Position numbers and translations under genes: made by a program
Shown here: positions 16,725 through 25,165 of the stretch, piece by piece
Position numbering within the stretch: the first letter of the stretch is position 1
Layout of the letters: each line of letters begins with the position of its first letter
Assembly: GCA_965262665.1 (NCBI GenBank)
Contig: CBDHFR010000004.1
Span: 744,001 to 808,000, forward strand
Direction: 5' to 3'
DNA length: 64,000 nucleotides
DNA from: CBDBND01 sp965262665
Lineage (GTDB): Bacteria; Pseudomonadota; Alphaproteobacteria; Rhodospirillales; Rhodospirillaceae
The notes under the pieces: model-generated
Told to the model about the DNA's origin: nothing
Database searches by the model: none
Seen by the model: only the letters and a program-made list of their open reading frames with translations

Positions 16725-17666
16725 ATGGCGAAAAACGGACCCGGACGCAGCTACCGCAAGGGTATGACGGTTATGGAACTGCTGCAAATGTTCCCAGACA
16801 ATACGAGCGCGGAAACCTGGTTCGAAGAACAACGCTGGCCCGATGGCCGGTTCTGCCCGGACTGTGGCTCGGTCAATACCGTCCCCGTCAAAACCCGCAA
16901 GCCCATGCCCTACCGTTGCCGTGACTGCCGCAATCATTTCAGCGTTCGCAAGGGCACGGTTATGCAGTCCAGCAAGATTGGACTGCAAAAGTGGGCCATT
17001 GCGCTGTACATGATGACTACGGGCATCAAGGGCACATCCAGCATGAAACTCTACCGTGAGGTAGGTATCCGCCAAGCCACGGCATGGTTTCTTATGCAGC
17101 GTATCCGTGAGGGATTCATGGACGGGCGGGATAAACCATTTCCCGGCCCCGCCGAGGCGGATGAGACCGCAGTCGGTGGGCTTCGCAAGAATATGCACAA
17201 GGGCAAGAGGAAAGCCCTCAAGGGGCGTGGGTCTGCTGGCAAAACCGTAGTGGCTGGCGTAAAGGACCGGGAGTCAAAGCAAGTCAGTGCGGCGACTGTT
17301 GCAAAAACCGATGCTGAAACACTGCAAAAGTTCGTAACCGACCGGACGGAGAAAACCGCAACGGTCTATACCGATGACGCGACCGCCTACCAAGGCATAG
17401 CACGCGATCACGAAACTGTCCGCCATAGCGTAGGAGAATATGTGGACGGCGCGGCGCACACCAATGGCATTGAGAGTTTTTGGAGTCTGTTCAAGCGCGG
17501 TTACCACGGCACATTCCACCATGTTTCAGAGAAACACCTGGACCGTTATGTGCAAGAGTTTACCGGACGGAACAACATTCGTGACCTTGACACGATTGAT
17601 CAAATGGCCGTGTTGGCCCGCCGCTTTTCCGGCAAGCGACTGCGCTACCGAGACCTAACCACATGA
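16725..17666 (+). CDS. IS1595-family transposase (ISXO2-like)
   Basis: A 313-residue transposase. An N-terminal zinc ribbon (FCPDCGS, then YRCRDCRNHFSVRKGT) is followed by an HTH-like region (REVGIRQATAWFLMQRIRE) and the DDE-type core: AEADETAVGG, VYTDDATAY and TNGIESFWSLFKRG. GGAGGC lies just before the ATG. All three catalytic acids are present, and the element's ends are intact, so it may be active. Its stop overlaps the next gene (ATGA). Confidence 0.95.
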   Translation: MAKNGPGRSYRKGMTVMELLQMFPDNTSAETWFEEQRWPDGRFCPDCGSVNTVPVKTRKPMPYRCRDCRNHFSVRKGTVMQSSKIGLQKWAIALYMMTTGIKGTSSMKLYREVGIRQATAWFLMQRIREGFMDGRDKPFPGPAEADETAVGGLRKNMHKGKRKALKGRGSAGKTVVAGVKDRESKQVSAATVAKTDAETLQKFVTDRTEKTATVYTDDATAYQGIARDHETVRHSVGEYVDGAAHTNGIESFWSLFKRGYHGTFHHVSEKHLDRYVQEFTGRNNIRDLDTIDQMAVLARRFSGKRLRYRDLTT

Positions 17667-17968
17667 TGCGGGTAATACTGATGGTCGTTGGATTCCTAAT
17701 GCAGGGCAGCGCAGGACTTTGGGCGGTGGTCTATGCTATCGATATTCTAGTCAATTCTGTGGGAGGGTTTTGGGCGTTTGTTCTAACTATCCTTGCGGTT
17801 CCTCTTGGTTTCATAATCATTTTTGGGCCCTGGTACGATCTTTTTGCAAATGGCTTATGGACCCCGCTTATCGTCATTTATGGTGTTTTTTTCTTAGGAG
17901 GTTTCCTTGGTCATACTGCTGAAAGTATTTGTAGTGCGCAGAACGTAGAACCAGACAATGACCGCTAA
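17663..17968 (+). CDS. Small membrane protein (transposon passenger)
   Basis: A 101-residue protein with about three hydrophobic segments (residues ~3-30, ~38-57, ~66-85) and a polar tail (SAQNVEPDNDR). Its start overlaps the transposase stop by 4 bases and its end overlaps the next small gene by 11, so all three are translated together. I do not recognise the family. Confidence 0.7.
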   Translation: MMRVILMVVGFLMQGSAGLWAVVYAIDILVNSVGGFWAFVLTILAVPLGFIIIFGPWYDLFANGLWTPLIVIYGVFFLGGFLGHTAESICSAQNVEPDNDR

Positions 17969-18134
17969 GAAACGAACACAGTCAGGGCGCAAACGCGGAC
18001 GCCCAGAATCCCGCATCATTAAGCTGGATGCCACGCCACAGCAGGCTGCCCGCGCCATATTTTCAGCGGCGAAAAGGCCAAACCCGGGTCTGCGCGTTGC
18101 TCAGTCCAGAAAATCACTAAGGCCAAAGGGTTAG
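17958..18134 (+). CDS. Small basic AT-hook-like protein (transposon passenger)
   Basis: A 58-residue frame from ATG 17958 to TAG 18132-18134. The start is MTAKKRTQSGRKRGRPESR, with an AT-hook-like GRKRGRP, then KLDATPQQAARAIFSAAK. Similar short proteins are found beside IS1595 transposases in other alphaproteobacteria (recalled). It ends 8 bases before the right inverted repeat. It may bind DNA near the transposon end. Confidence 0.65.
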   Translation: MTAKKRTQSGRKRGRPESRIIKLDATPQQAARAIFSAAKRPNPGLRVAQSRKSLRPKG

Positions 18135-18165
18135 AAGCGTTTGGCTAGTTAAGCGTATAAGCCCC

Positions 18166-18253
18166 AAAACTTAAGTCCGTAATGAAGGATGGCGGCGACT
18201 AGCAGGGCAACAGCCAACAACACCATAAAGCCCATGAAATCCAACGGGGTCAT
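18166..18253 (-). pseudogene. N-terminal part of the membrane protein split by the transposon
   Basis: ATG 18253 is preceded by GGGAG at a proper distance. The product begins MTPLDFMGFMVLLAVALL, a transmembrane helix, and continues to HYGLKF, where the transposon interrupts codon 30. The rest is at 15597-15801. Confidence 0.7.
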
Positions 18254-18547
18254 GACAAATCTCCCGAGTTGTTCATCCTTTCCCTCATATGGTGTGTAGG
18301 CGCTGTTATAAAAAGATGCAACGGTGCCAAGATAAAACCTTTGGTTGGGTGTGATTGCCGGCTGCTTGGCTTACGCTAGCACCCTGTTAATCGCCGCCGC
18401 TAAATCGTCCACCATCGGGCATTGACAGACCAACTGGGTTCGGACCTGTAGAACCTGTGCTCAACGCCGTTTCCCCCGACAATGTTCCTGACGCCATCCT
18501 GTTTTGAATTCACGATTTGCCAGATGGGCATCTTTGCCTTGTTATGA

Positions 18548-19099
18548 CTATAGTCCCACTGGTGCGCCGCATCTTTCATCCGCGCTTCCGCTGCAATTAT
18601 CTCCGGCGTTGGCCGCGAGCGTTACATCTCCGCTTTCGCGAATGAGCGACATGATACCAGCGCCGAGGACGAGGTCTTCCTCCAAGCCGAATTTCTGCTT
18701 TCTCAGACGCCCCAGGCGATCGACAAGAATCAGCGTTGGTGTCCCCTGCATGCGATAACGCACCATCGTTTTCGGAAGTCCACCGCTTTCGGACGGCGCA
18801 TCAATACCAACAGGAAATCCAATCTTGTATTCATGCAGGAACGCGGCAAGCGCCACGCGTGCGCCCTGCGCACCATGGTGCTCAAACACAGTATGTAAAC
18901 CAACGACGGCGACTTCATCGCGGTTGAAAAATTGATGTACGCGCATCGCCTGCGGCAGACCGTGGGACACGCATCCGGGACACAGCATCTGGAACGCTTC
19001 GACTAGAACAACCTTGCCACGTAACGATTCAAGCAAGACCGGCTCATCGGTGTTCAGCCAATCGGTGGTTTGCAATTCAGGTGCGGTGATCGGTTTCAT
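18548..19099 (-). CDS. TlpA/peroxiredoxin-like thioredoxin-fold protein
   Basis: A 183-residue protein with the thioredoxin-fold redox motif FQMLCPGCVSH near residue 40 and the cis-proline region MQGTPTLILVDRLGRLR near 120. TlpA-like proteins reduce or oxidise client disulfides; the CPGC motif is of the redoxin type. No signal peptide is visible at the N-terminus (MKPITAPELQTTDWLN), so a cytoplasmic location is likely. The last ~30 residues are low in structure. There is no clear operon partner. Confidence 0.8.
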   Translation of the reverse strand: MKPITAPELQTTDWLNTDEPVLLESLRGKVVLVEAFQMLCPGCVSHGLPQAMRVHQFFNRDEVAVVGLHTVFEHHGAQGARVALAAFLHEYKIGFPVGIDAPSESGGLPKTMVRYRMQGTPTLILVDRLGRLRKQKFGLEEDLVLGAGIMSLIRESGDVTLAANAGDNCSGSADERCGAPVGL

Positions 19100-19632
19100 T
19101 TGCCTTGTCCATTGCTCTTGACCTCACAATCTACTGTCAGCGGCACCGGTCACGCGGAAAGATATCACAGCCCAGTTTGCAATTGAACTCGGTGCAAGGA
19201 ACCGGGTGATCGTGACAAGGACATCGGGAAGGAAAAATATCGCTCCACCCTTGCCTATGCTCCCGGACACTGCGGACTTGCAGGGATGGAGCGGATCCGC
19301 ATTGTGACTCATGTGCTGCCAAGTAGGAGCTTTAAAGGGCATTGTGAGAGGAAACGGCGTTTCTCCCTGAGGCAGGTCGAGGACCTGCTTCTCTAATCGG
19401 GTTGTCCAAGTCAAGCTCTCCTCCGGCAGTCACCGAGTTCCTACCGCATCCGGTTGAAAGGGTCACACCGTGGCTGTCTTTCTTCCGGAGTCTTCATTGG
19501 AGACTGGCACCGGCGATCCGGTAGCCCTTTACCGAATCCGTGCGCACGATCTTCAAGGCCGCATCGTACCGTGCGAAGATGCCCGCATGCCGCGTGCCGG
19601 CCGCCTCGGCGTGCCCCTCCGAGGACGACACC
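19100..19632. other. Apparently decayed or non-coding stretch
   Basis: Several short frames exist on both strands but none has a recognisable domain or a good ribosome-binding site. It may be a decayed gene. Confidence 0.35.
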
Positions 19633-20871
19633 ATGATGCCCGGAGACGACCTGATCGAGGTCTGTCTTAAAGAACTGCGCGGCGCCGACGGTTCCAATAT
19701 CCTTGTGCGCCTAACGGAAGACCGCGCCGTGGTACTGCTCGGAGCGCCGGGCGTTTCTTCGGGTCTCATCGCTGACGCGTAGGACAGCGAAGACCCGGAC
19801 CGGATTCTCCGGTTGAAACTTTTCCAGGCCGTGATCGGCCAGGCTGGCACGGACCGGAAGGGCCGCGGGCGTCTCGGCGCGCGTTTTCTGGAAGAGGCGC
19901 GCGACGCGATCGAAGGCTTGGTTGCCGCCGAGGGTTTGGACTTCTTCGGCGCACGTGATCTGACGCTGGCCTATGCCAGGGAAGAAGTCGAGGCGCCCGA
20001 TGTCCTGTTCTCCTGTCTGATGGACCAAATAGTCCCGTTGGCGGATCCATGGTGGGTCGCCGAGGAAGTGGATGCCGAAATCGACCGCCTGCGGCAAGAG
20101 ACGAACCGCAACAACTGGCTGCTGCATTCGGCAATGGCAGACCAGCTTGCCACGCTTTCGACCGAAACCCGTGTTTCCTTCGTGCGCTACGTCGCGTATC
20201 GGGATGAGGACTTCTGCGGCCGGCTGGCATTGTACTGGCTGCTGGACACCTCGGCAGATGTCCGCCTCGCCGCGGCCGGCGGCTTTCAAAGCCGGGTGCG
20301 GCGTGGGGTCGTGGAACCCGTATCGGCTGCTCTGGTGCCGCTTATTCGCGACTGGATGCCGCCGGATGCGGCGCGCGCGATGCTCGATGATGCATTGCGC
20401 GAGGCTAGGCGGCACGACCGGTTCGCACCCCTGGAACGTCCGGCGCTGCTTCCGGTGCGGCTTCTGACCGGGCTGCCGGACCGCTCCGGCGCCCAGGTGT
20501 TCGCCGCGATCTTGTGGAGCAAGGACGATCCTGGCCTGGCGATGGTCTCGATCGAGCCCGGTTATGGCATCAGGCGTGCCTCTGTCGCCACGGTCGAGGT
20601 TGGGCGACTAGCGTTTGTACCGGCGATGCGGACGTCAGTGGTTGCGGCAATGGCGACGCGCGCGCCACAGGTCGTTCCGCGACGAGCGAAGAGCAGGGTG
20701 TGGCGGAACCGGGAGGCGATCGGGGTGGCGATGGCGCTGGCGGACCGCATCACCGGCGGCGGCCGGGCCTGGCAGTTCCTCCGCTGCGACGCCGCCTACC
20801 GGACGGCAGGCGCTGCCGCTATCCATGGGTCGATGTTGCGACAAAGCCACTATGAGTCCCAGTCGCGTTGA
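19633..20871 (+). pseudogene. Unknown protein with internal stop and foreign 3' end
   Basis: From ATG 19633 the product reads MMPGDDLIEVCLKELRGAD and is interrupted by TAG at 19780-19782; the same frame stays open afterwards to 20871. The middle part (RVSFVRYVAYRDEDFCGRL, ALVPLIRDWMPPDAARAML) suggests an all-helical repeat protein; I do not recognise the family. From about 20602 on, the sequence is a copy of the segment at 56247-56467, which belongs to a different gene, so the true C-terminus is missing. A restart downstream of the TAG is possible. Confidence 0.55.
20602..20821 (+). repeat. Duplicated 220-bp segment: 5' end of a DUF6499-type regulator gene
   Basis: Nearly identical to 56247-56467 (a few substitutions and one inserted base). 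A frame starting at an ATG inside it encodes MALADRITGGGRAWQFLRCD, which resembles the start of DUF6499/DUF2285 regulators of integrative elements (compare ARAWQFLKRNPDY at 39639). In both copies the gene is cut after AYRTA, and unrelated sequence follows. Confidence 0.7.
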
Positions 20872-20875
20872 TTAG

Positions 20876-22429
20876 TCACTCGATCAGTTCAATCTCTTCA
20901 AACTGCACACCGTTGGACCGGGCGCGATAGTTGCTGATCCGCGTTGAAGTGCCGGTGATCGCTGAATAGTCCACCAGCAATAGCGCCGGCGCTAAGTCAT
21001 GAAAGCGGGCAAGGATGGTTTGAAGAAGGACTTCCCGTCGGTCACGGTCCATCTCGTGATTGCTCTCTTCGATGAGATCCATAATGTCTGGATCACAGAA
21101 AAATGTCGAAGGGTAGGCACATGACATACGCTCAATAGCCTGGCTGGCATCGCCGAACCAAGCACTGGACAATGTGGTCGAGTAGGCGTCCATTTCGTCC
21201 CACTCGCCTGAATCAATGCGCCGCATGAGATCAGGAAAGGGAAGGAGGCGCAGAGTTACATCGACACCAATGGCCGCAAGGTCTTGCTGCATCAATTGAT
21301 ACAAAATCGTGTCGGCCGGGGTTTGACCGGAAAGCACACCAAAAGTTAGAGCAATTCCATCACCATAACCGGCTTGTTCGAGCAAACTGCGCGCGAGACT
21401 GGGATTATAGTCGTACGGTACCAAGTTGGGGTTAAAGCCGAACACTTCGGGCGTCGCCGCCTGACTGGCAACGCGGACAAAGCCATACAAAACCTGTTCC
21501 GCCATCACTTGTTTGTTGACCGCGTAGTTTAAAGCCTGGCGAACGCGCTTGTCCTTCATCGGTTCAGAGACTTCGCCCACATTGCGCAAAGCCAGGGTGA
21601 CAATATGCGGCGCGGGCATAACGAGGACGTTAAGACCTTCAGCCTCAAGCTGTGGAATGTTGTCCGGATCTAAATTAACGGCAATGTCCACCTGATTTGA
21701 CAGGAGCGCTTGAAGTCGTGTGGTCGAATCCGGCAGGACGGTAATCCGGACCCGTCTTACGTTTTTGGCTTGCCGCCAAGATTGGTCGAATACTTCGAGC
21801 TCGATCTCGCGGCTCCCAGCTCCCCAGTCAATGAGGGAATAGGGTCCGGTTCCCACCGGTTCCCGGGTAAAGAGGTCGACGCCCATTTCGCGCCAGGCAC
21901 GGGGGGCGACAATCGTTATACTCGCCAAGCGGTTTGGCAGAATCGGATCTGGTTCGTGGGTATCGATGGCGACAGTCAAAGGGTCGATCGAACTGGCTGA
22001 TGCAATCGTAGCCGTATACCTTGTAGCGTAGTACTGCGCCGCCTCCGGGCTCTTTAAAAAGTCTATCGTGGCGACAACGGCATCGGCGGTGAACGGCTCA
22101 CCGTTGTGAAAAACAACATTGTCGCGCAATTTAAAGGTCCAACGTGTCGGTGTATCTGTTTGCCAAGACGTGGCCAACGCCGGTTGAAGCTTGGCATCGC
22201 GGCTGAGGCTGGTGAGTCCGTCAAAAAGGGCGACACGGGTGCTGGTGCCATCGGGCTGAGCAAAGGGATTCCCCATTGATGTGGCCGGCACAGGTGAGGC
22301 GGCGCGGACCAGTCCCTGTTCCACTTGGGCCGCAGAAAGAGTTGCAAACAGCAAGACGGTGGAACAAAAGGCGTAAGCAACGACAAAATGTGACGTCACT
22401 CTGGAATGGCTGAATAATTCAAACATCAA
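20876..22429 (-). CDS. ABC transporter substrate-binding protein, SBP_bac_5 family
   Basis: A 517-residue exported protein. A signal peptide covers ~residues 1-35 (FVVAYAFCSTVLLFATLSAAQ). Family features are FDGLTSLSRDAKLQPALATSW, WTFKLRDNVVFHNGEPFTADAV, PVGTGPYSLIDW and the ADTILYQLMQQDLAAIGVDV segment. It would bind a peptide or other amine/oligomer in the periplasm and hand it to an ABC permease; no permease is in the window. It overlaps the upstream FAD monooxygenase gene by 11 bases, suggesting that it takes up that enzyme's substrate. A similar protein is at 47916 and a fragment at 56460. Confidence 0.9.
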   Translation of the reverse strand: MMFELFSHSRVTSHFVVAYAFCSTVLLFATLSAAQVEQGLVRAASPVPATSMGNPFAQPDGTSTRVALFDGLTSLSRDAKLQPALATSWQTDTPTRWTFKLRDNVVFHNGEPFTADAVVATIDFLKSPEAAQYYATRYTATIASASSIDPLTVAIDTHEPDPILPNRLASITIVAPRAWREMGVDLFTREPVGTGPYSLIDWGAGSREIELEVFDQSWRQAKNVRRVRITVLPDSTTRLQALLSNQVDIAVNLDPDNIPQLEAEGLNVLVMPAPHIVTLALRNVGEVSEPMKDKRVRQALNYAVNKQVMAEQVLYGFVRVASQAATPEVFGFNPNLVPYDYNPSLARSLLEQAGYGDGIALTFGVLSGQTPADTILYQLMQQDLAAIGVDVTLRLLPFPDLMRRIDSGEWDEMDAYSTTLSSAWFGDASQAIERMSCAYPSTFFCDPDIMDLIEESNHEMDRDRREVLLQTILARFHDLAPALLLVDYSAITGTSTRISNYRARSNGVQFEEIELIE

Positions 22430-23615
22430 CTGTCACCGGATTATACGTTGCAACTGTTTCTTGATTGTACTCCCGGGCGATGGTTTCCGTCTTATCATCA
22501 TGAATACCATGCATTTTTAGTCCTGCGTGTCGGGCTCCTTGCGTGACCAAGGTCGTCCGCTCCCGCCGGGCTGCTTCGTAGCGGGCCAAACCTTCGATCA
22601 CGTTCCCCGAAAGGGCAAACGCCCGCGCCAAAACAACCGCATCCTCAATAGCCATACCGGCTCCTTGGCCCAAAAACGGCAGCATGGGATGGGCCGCATC
22701 CCCAAGCAATGTGGCCCGTCCCGTGGTCCATCGCGGTAGTGGATCCCGTCCCAGAAGGCCCCACTTAAAACAGGTGTTGGGTGGTGTGTTATTGACGATC
22801 AGACTGACTTCGTCAGTCGCATCGCTGAACTCTTCCATCACTTCTTCTACGGTGGACGGCACCATCCAACCGTCCTCAGTCCAATCGTTTCTGCGGGCAA
22901 AAGCCACATAGTTCACCAGCGAGCCGTCCCGAATTTTGTAGCGTGTAAAACTCTTGTTTTGTCCGCGCAGGACACCGGTATCAGGCGTGACCAACCCGTC
23001 CGGAAGGGACTCAATGGGGACAAGCCCACGCCAGGCCACATAATTGAGGAATTCGGGATCATCAATTCCATACAGGTCTTGGCGCACGGCTGAACGGATG
23101 CCGTCGCAGCCGATAAGAACCTGGCCCGATGCTGTCGTGCCGTTTTCAAAATGGGCGGTGACAGAGCTGGAGTCCTGGGTTACGGACACAAAAGACGAAT
23201 TTAGATGAATCGCTTTCGGATCCTTCTTGTCAATCTCTTCCACTAGCAGCGCATGCAGGTCCGCCCGGTGTACCTGACGGAGTTCAAATTCGCTTTCTTT
23301 CCAACGCGTTCCGCTAACATCCGTGGGCGCGGCCCGTAATTGTGAGGTCGTGTTTAATACTTCGCCGGTCTTATAGTCTTTCATCGCTCCAATGTCGGGA
23401 ATTTCAGACATAGCGGCGATGGACTCATTCAAACCGAGGTAATCAAAAGCGATATTGGCGTTTTTAAAAAGAGTAAGTCCGGCGCCGACTTCGCCCAACT
23501 CAGGTGCTTGTTCGAACACCGACACACGAAACCCTTCCCGCTGTAAGGCCAGGGTCGTGGTCAAACCCCCAATGCCGGCACCGATGATGAATACATGCAC
23601 ATCGCCTCTGTTCAT
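22419..23615 (-). CDS. FAD-dependent monooxygenase (salicylate hydroxylase-like)
   Basis: A 398-residue class A flavoprotein monooxygenase. The Rossmann motif IIGAGIGGLTTTLAL is at residue 10, the DG motif GQVLIGCDGIRSAV near 170, and the GD motif LLGDAAHPMLPFLGQG near 300. Such enzymes hydroxylate aromatic rings or related substrates using NAD(P)H and O2 in the cytoplasm. It is first in a two-gene operon with the substrate-binding protein and divergent from a truncated FAD oxidase gene. The substrate cannot be read from sequence. Confidence 0.9.
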   Translation of the reverse strand: MNRGDVHVFIIGAGIGGLTTTLALQREGFRVSVFEQAPELGEVGAGLTLFKNANIAFDYLGLNESIAAMSEIPDIGAMKDYKTGEVLNTTSQLRAAPTDVSGTRWKESEFELRQVHRADLHALLVEEIDKKDPKAIHLNSSFVSVTQDSSSVTAHFENGTTASGQVLIGCDGIRSAVRQDLYGIDDPEFLNYVAWRGLVPIESLPDGLVTPDTGVLRGQNKSFTRYKIRDGSLVNYVAFARRNDWTEDGWMVPSTVEEVMEEFSDATDEVSLIVNNTPPNTCFKWGLLGRDPLPRWTTGRATLLGDAAHPMLPFLGQGAGMAIEDAVVLARAFALSGNVIEGLARYEAARRERTTLVTQGARHAGLKMHGIHDDKTETIAREYNQETVATYNPVTVDV

Positions 23616-23689
23616 TCATGGTCCCTTTCTCTATGAGTGAGACGAACGCGGGTCAGGTCTCGTACCTTCATAACTCAGGATAGACAGTG

Positions 23690-24115
23690 ATGACTACGCC
23701 TTCGCAAAACGACCTCGTCAATGTGTTCGACGCCGTAAGAAATATTGCCGGGTCCGAGAATGTCATAGAGGACTTGGCAGAACGGGAATATTTTTCCCAG
23801 GATTACTACAAAAAAGCCGAGCCCGTCGCGGCGGTCATCAAGCCACCGACTGTCGAGTCACTGGCTTCAACGGTGAAATGCTTGGCGGAAGCCGATGTAG
23901 CCATGTTTCCGCGTGGCGGTGGGTATTCTTATACGGATGCCTATTTGCCAACGCGCAGTCCCGGTGTTTGCATCGATACGCGGTCCTTAAACAGAATTGT
24001 CCATGTTGACCAACAGGACATGTACGTCACGTTGGAGGCCGGTTGCACCTGGGCCCAACTTGAAGAACACCTCAAACCCTTGGGTTTACGCCCCCTGTCC
24101 CTTCTGTTTACCTAA
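23690..24115 (+). pseudogene. FAD-linked oxidase (BBE-like), N-terminal fragment
   Basis: The frame encodes the start of a FAD_binding_4 domain: EPVAAVIKPPTVESLASTV, DVAMFPRGGGYSYTDAYLP, YVTLEAGCTWAQLEEHLKP. Homology stops after LGLRPLS at 24094, where a dispersed repeat begins, and the frame ends a few codons later. A full enzyme has ~450 residues. ATG 23690 is used; GTG 23687 is an alternative. Confidence 0.75.
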
Positions 24116-24177
24116 TCCGCCGATAGTGAAACGGGAATAGAAAAGAACAGACCACCGCGTCCGCTTCGGGAATGTCG
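24094..24177. repeat. Dispersed repeat copy (variant form)
   Basis: About 84 bp shared with 43642-43727 (CCTGTCCCTTCTGTTTACC at the start, TTCGGGAATGTC near the end). The layout GTCC-CTTC-n-ACCTnATCCnCCGAT links it to the palindromic repeat family at 43978, 51775 and elsewhere. It truncates the FAD oxidase gene. Confidence 0.7.
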
Positions 24178-24420
24178 GTTTGATCTATCTTAACCTACTG
24201 GTTTGCAAGAAGTCTTATGCTTCAGAGGCTTGTTTTTTGCCGAGGTACTCTAATGGTTTCCAGAGCCTTTCTGTTCTTAGGCCTCACTCAAATTGGCTAT
24301 GAAGCAGCTATTTTTCTGTTTGGATGACGTATTTGTAAGGGACAGGGAGTCAATCCTTGGGACGAGCAGGCAACAACGAGTTAGTGACCCCAGCCAGCGT
24401 CAAAAGGGTAGAACGGTTTC
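24178..24420. other. Non-coding stretch
   Basis: No gene or RNA recognised between the repeat and the Rap1a-like gene. Confidence 0.35.
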
Positions 24421-24864
24421 ATGAAAACCCACATGGAGAGTTTCTCGGAAATGAATAGCCCTCTTTTCAGATACTTTGGCACAGCCGTGTTCTGGCTGCT
24501 CTCAGCACCGGCTGGGGCGTATCAGGGTGTCGAGCTCGGGCGTGACTGCCGCAGCGGCGATGATGCCGCGCGGGCCAGGTGTGAAGGTTTTATCAACGGC
24601 TTCATTGCGGGCGCACAAGTTGATATTGAAGGCGAGCCCATCAACATGTGGCGTTCCTTTGGCTATACATGGTGTGGCCCAACCGTGGCTGAAGTTGCCA
24701 CAATCATTGAAGCCCTTTTCGAAGCCGCTCGCACTGGACGCTCGACACCCCACTTTCCGGCAGCAGTCGTGCTTGCTCAGTCATTGACGGCGAAGTATCC
24801 GTGTGAAGGATCCTCAGTGCCGCGTAACCAAGGGCTGAATCCTTCGGTAGGACCAGATGACTAA
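24421..24864 (+). CDS. Exported Rap1a/Tai-like small protein
   Basis: Up to 147 residues; a start at ATG 24451 (MNSPLFRYFGTAVFW) gives a better signal peptide, cleaved after SAPAGA. The mature part has the two-cysteine pattern of Rap1a/Tai proteins: GRDCRSGDDAARARCEGFINGF and a later YTWCGP. Rap1a/Tai proteins are periplasmic immunity or accessory factors; the role here is unknown. No effector gene is adjacent. Confidence 0.55.
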   Translation: MKTHMESFSEMNSPLFRYFGTAVFWLLSAPAGAYQGVELGRDCRSGDDAARARCEGFINGFIAGAQVDIEGEPINMWRSFGYTWCGPTVAEVATIIEALFEAARTGRSTPHFPAAVVLAQSLTAKYPCEGSSVPRNQGLNPSVGPDD

Positions 24865-24932
24865 GAAGGTCTCATCATATACGCGTCGGCAGGATTTTCT
24901 TATGTCCTCTTTTGACCAAAAGCGAACGTAAG

Positions 24933-24956
24933 CCCCCGTGATCAGTAACACGGGGG
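24933..24956 (+). terminator. Hairpin after the Rap1a-like gene
   Basis: CCCCCGTG and CACGGGGG form an 8-bp stem with an 8-nt loop 68 bases past the stop. No T-run follows, so termination is uncertain. Confidence 0.45.
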
Positions 24957-24962
24957 TGTCCA

Positions 24963-25022
24963 TTCCGAAAACCTGATCCGCCAGTCTTCATGATGCAAGC
25001 TATCCAGTTGTGGATGTTATCC
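24963..25022. repeat. Palindromic dispersed repeat copy
   Basis: TTCCGAAAACCTGATCCGCC with the inner CTTCATGATGCAAG and the far arm GTGGATGTTAT; the far arm is degraded compared with 43978-44053. Confidence 0.7.
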
Positions 25023-25165
25023 CAAATCACGGATTATTCCGGCGCCGAGCAATTTTATTGTTTTGCGGCGGACTGTGACCCCGTACATAAAGTCCGCGTC
25101 ATGCCCCGGCCCACTATAGGTAGCCGGAAAACAACATGCGGGGTATCTATCCTTCTCCCTCAAGA

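Larger units (their letters stand above)
15802..18165. mobile_element. Complete IS1595-type transposon with retropepsin passenger genes
   Basis: A 2364-bp element. The 23-bp terminal inverted repeats (15802-15824 and 18143-18165; GGGGCTTATACG at the left tip) match exactly. An 8-bp target duplication AAAACTTA flanks it (15794-15801 and 18166-18173), as known for IS1595. Removing the element and one duplication restores the reading frame of a host gene, which proves the boundaries. Cargo: a two-gene minus-strand unit (DUF5678-like protein and retropepsin-like protease), the transposase, a small membrane protein and a small basic protein. Confidence 0.95.
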
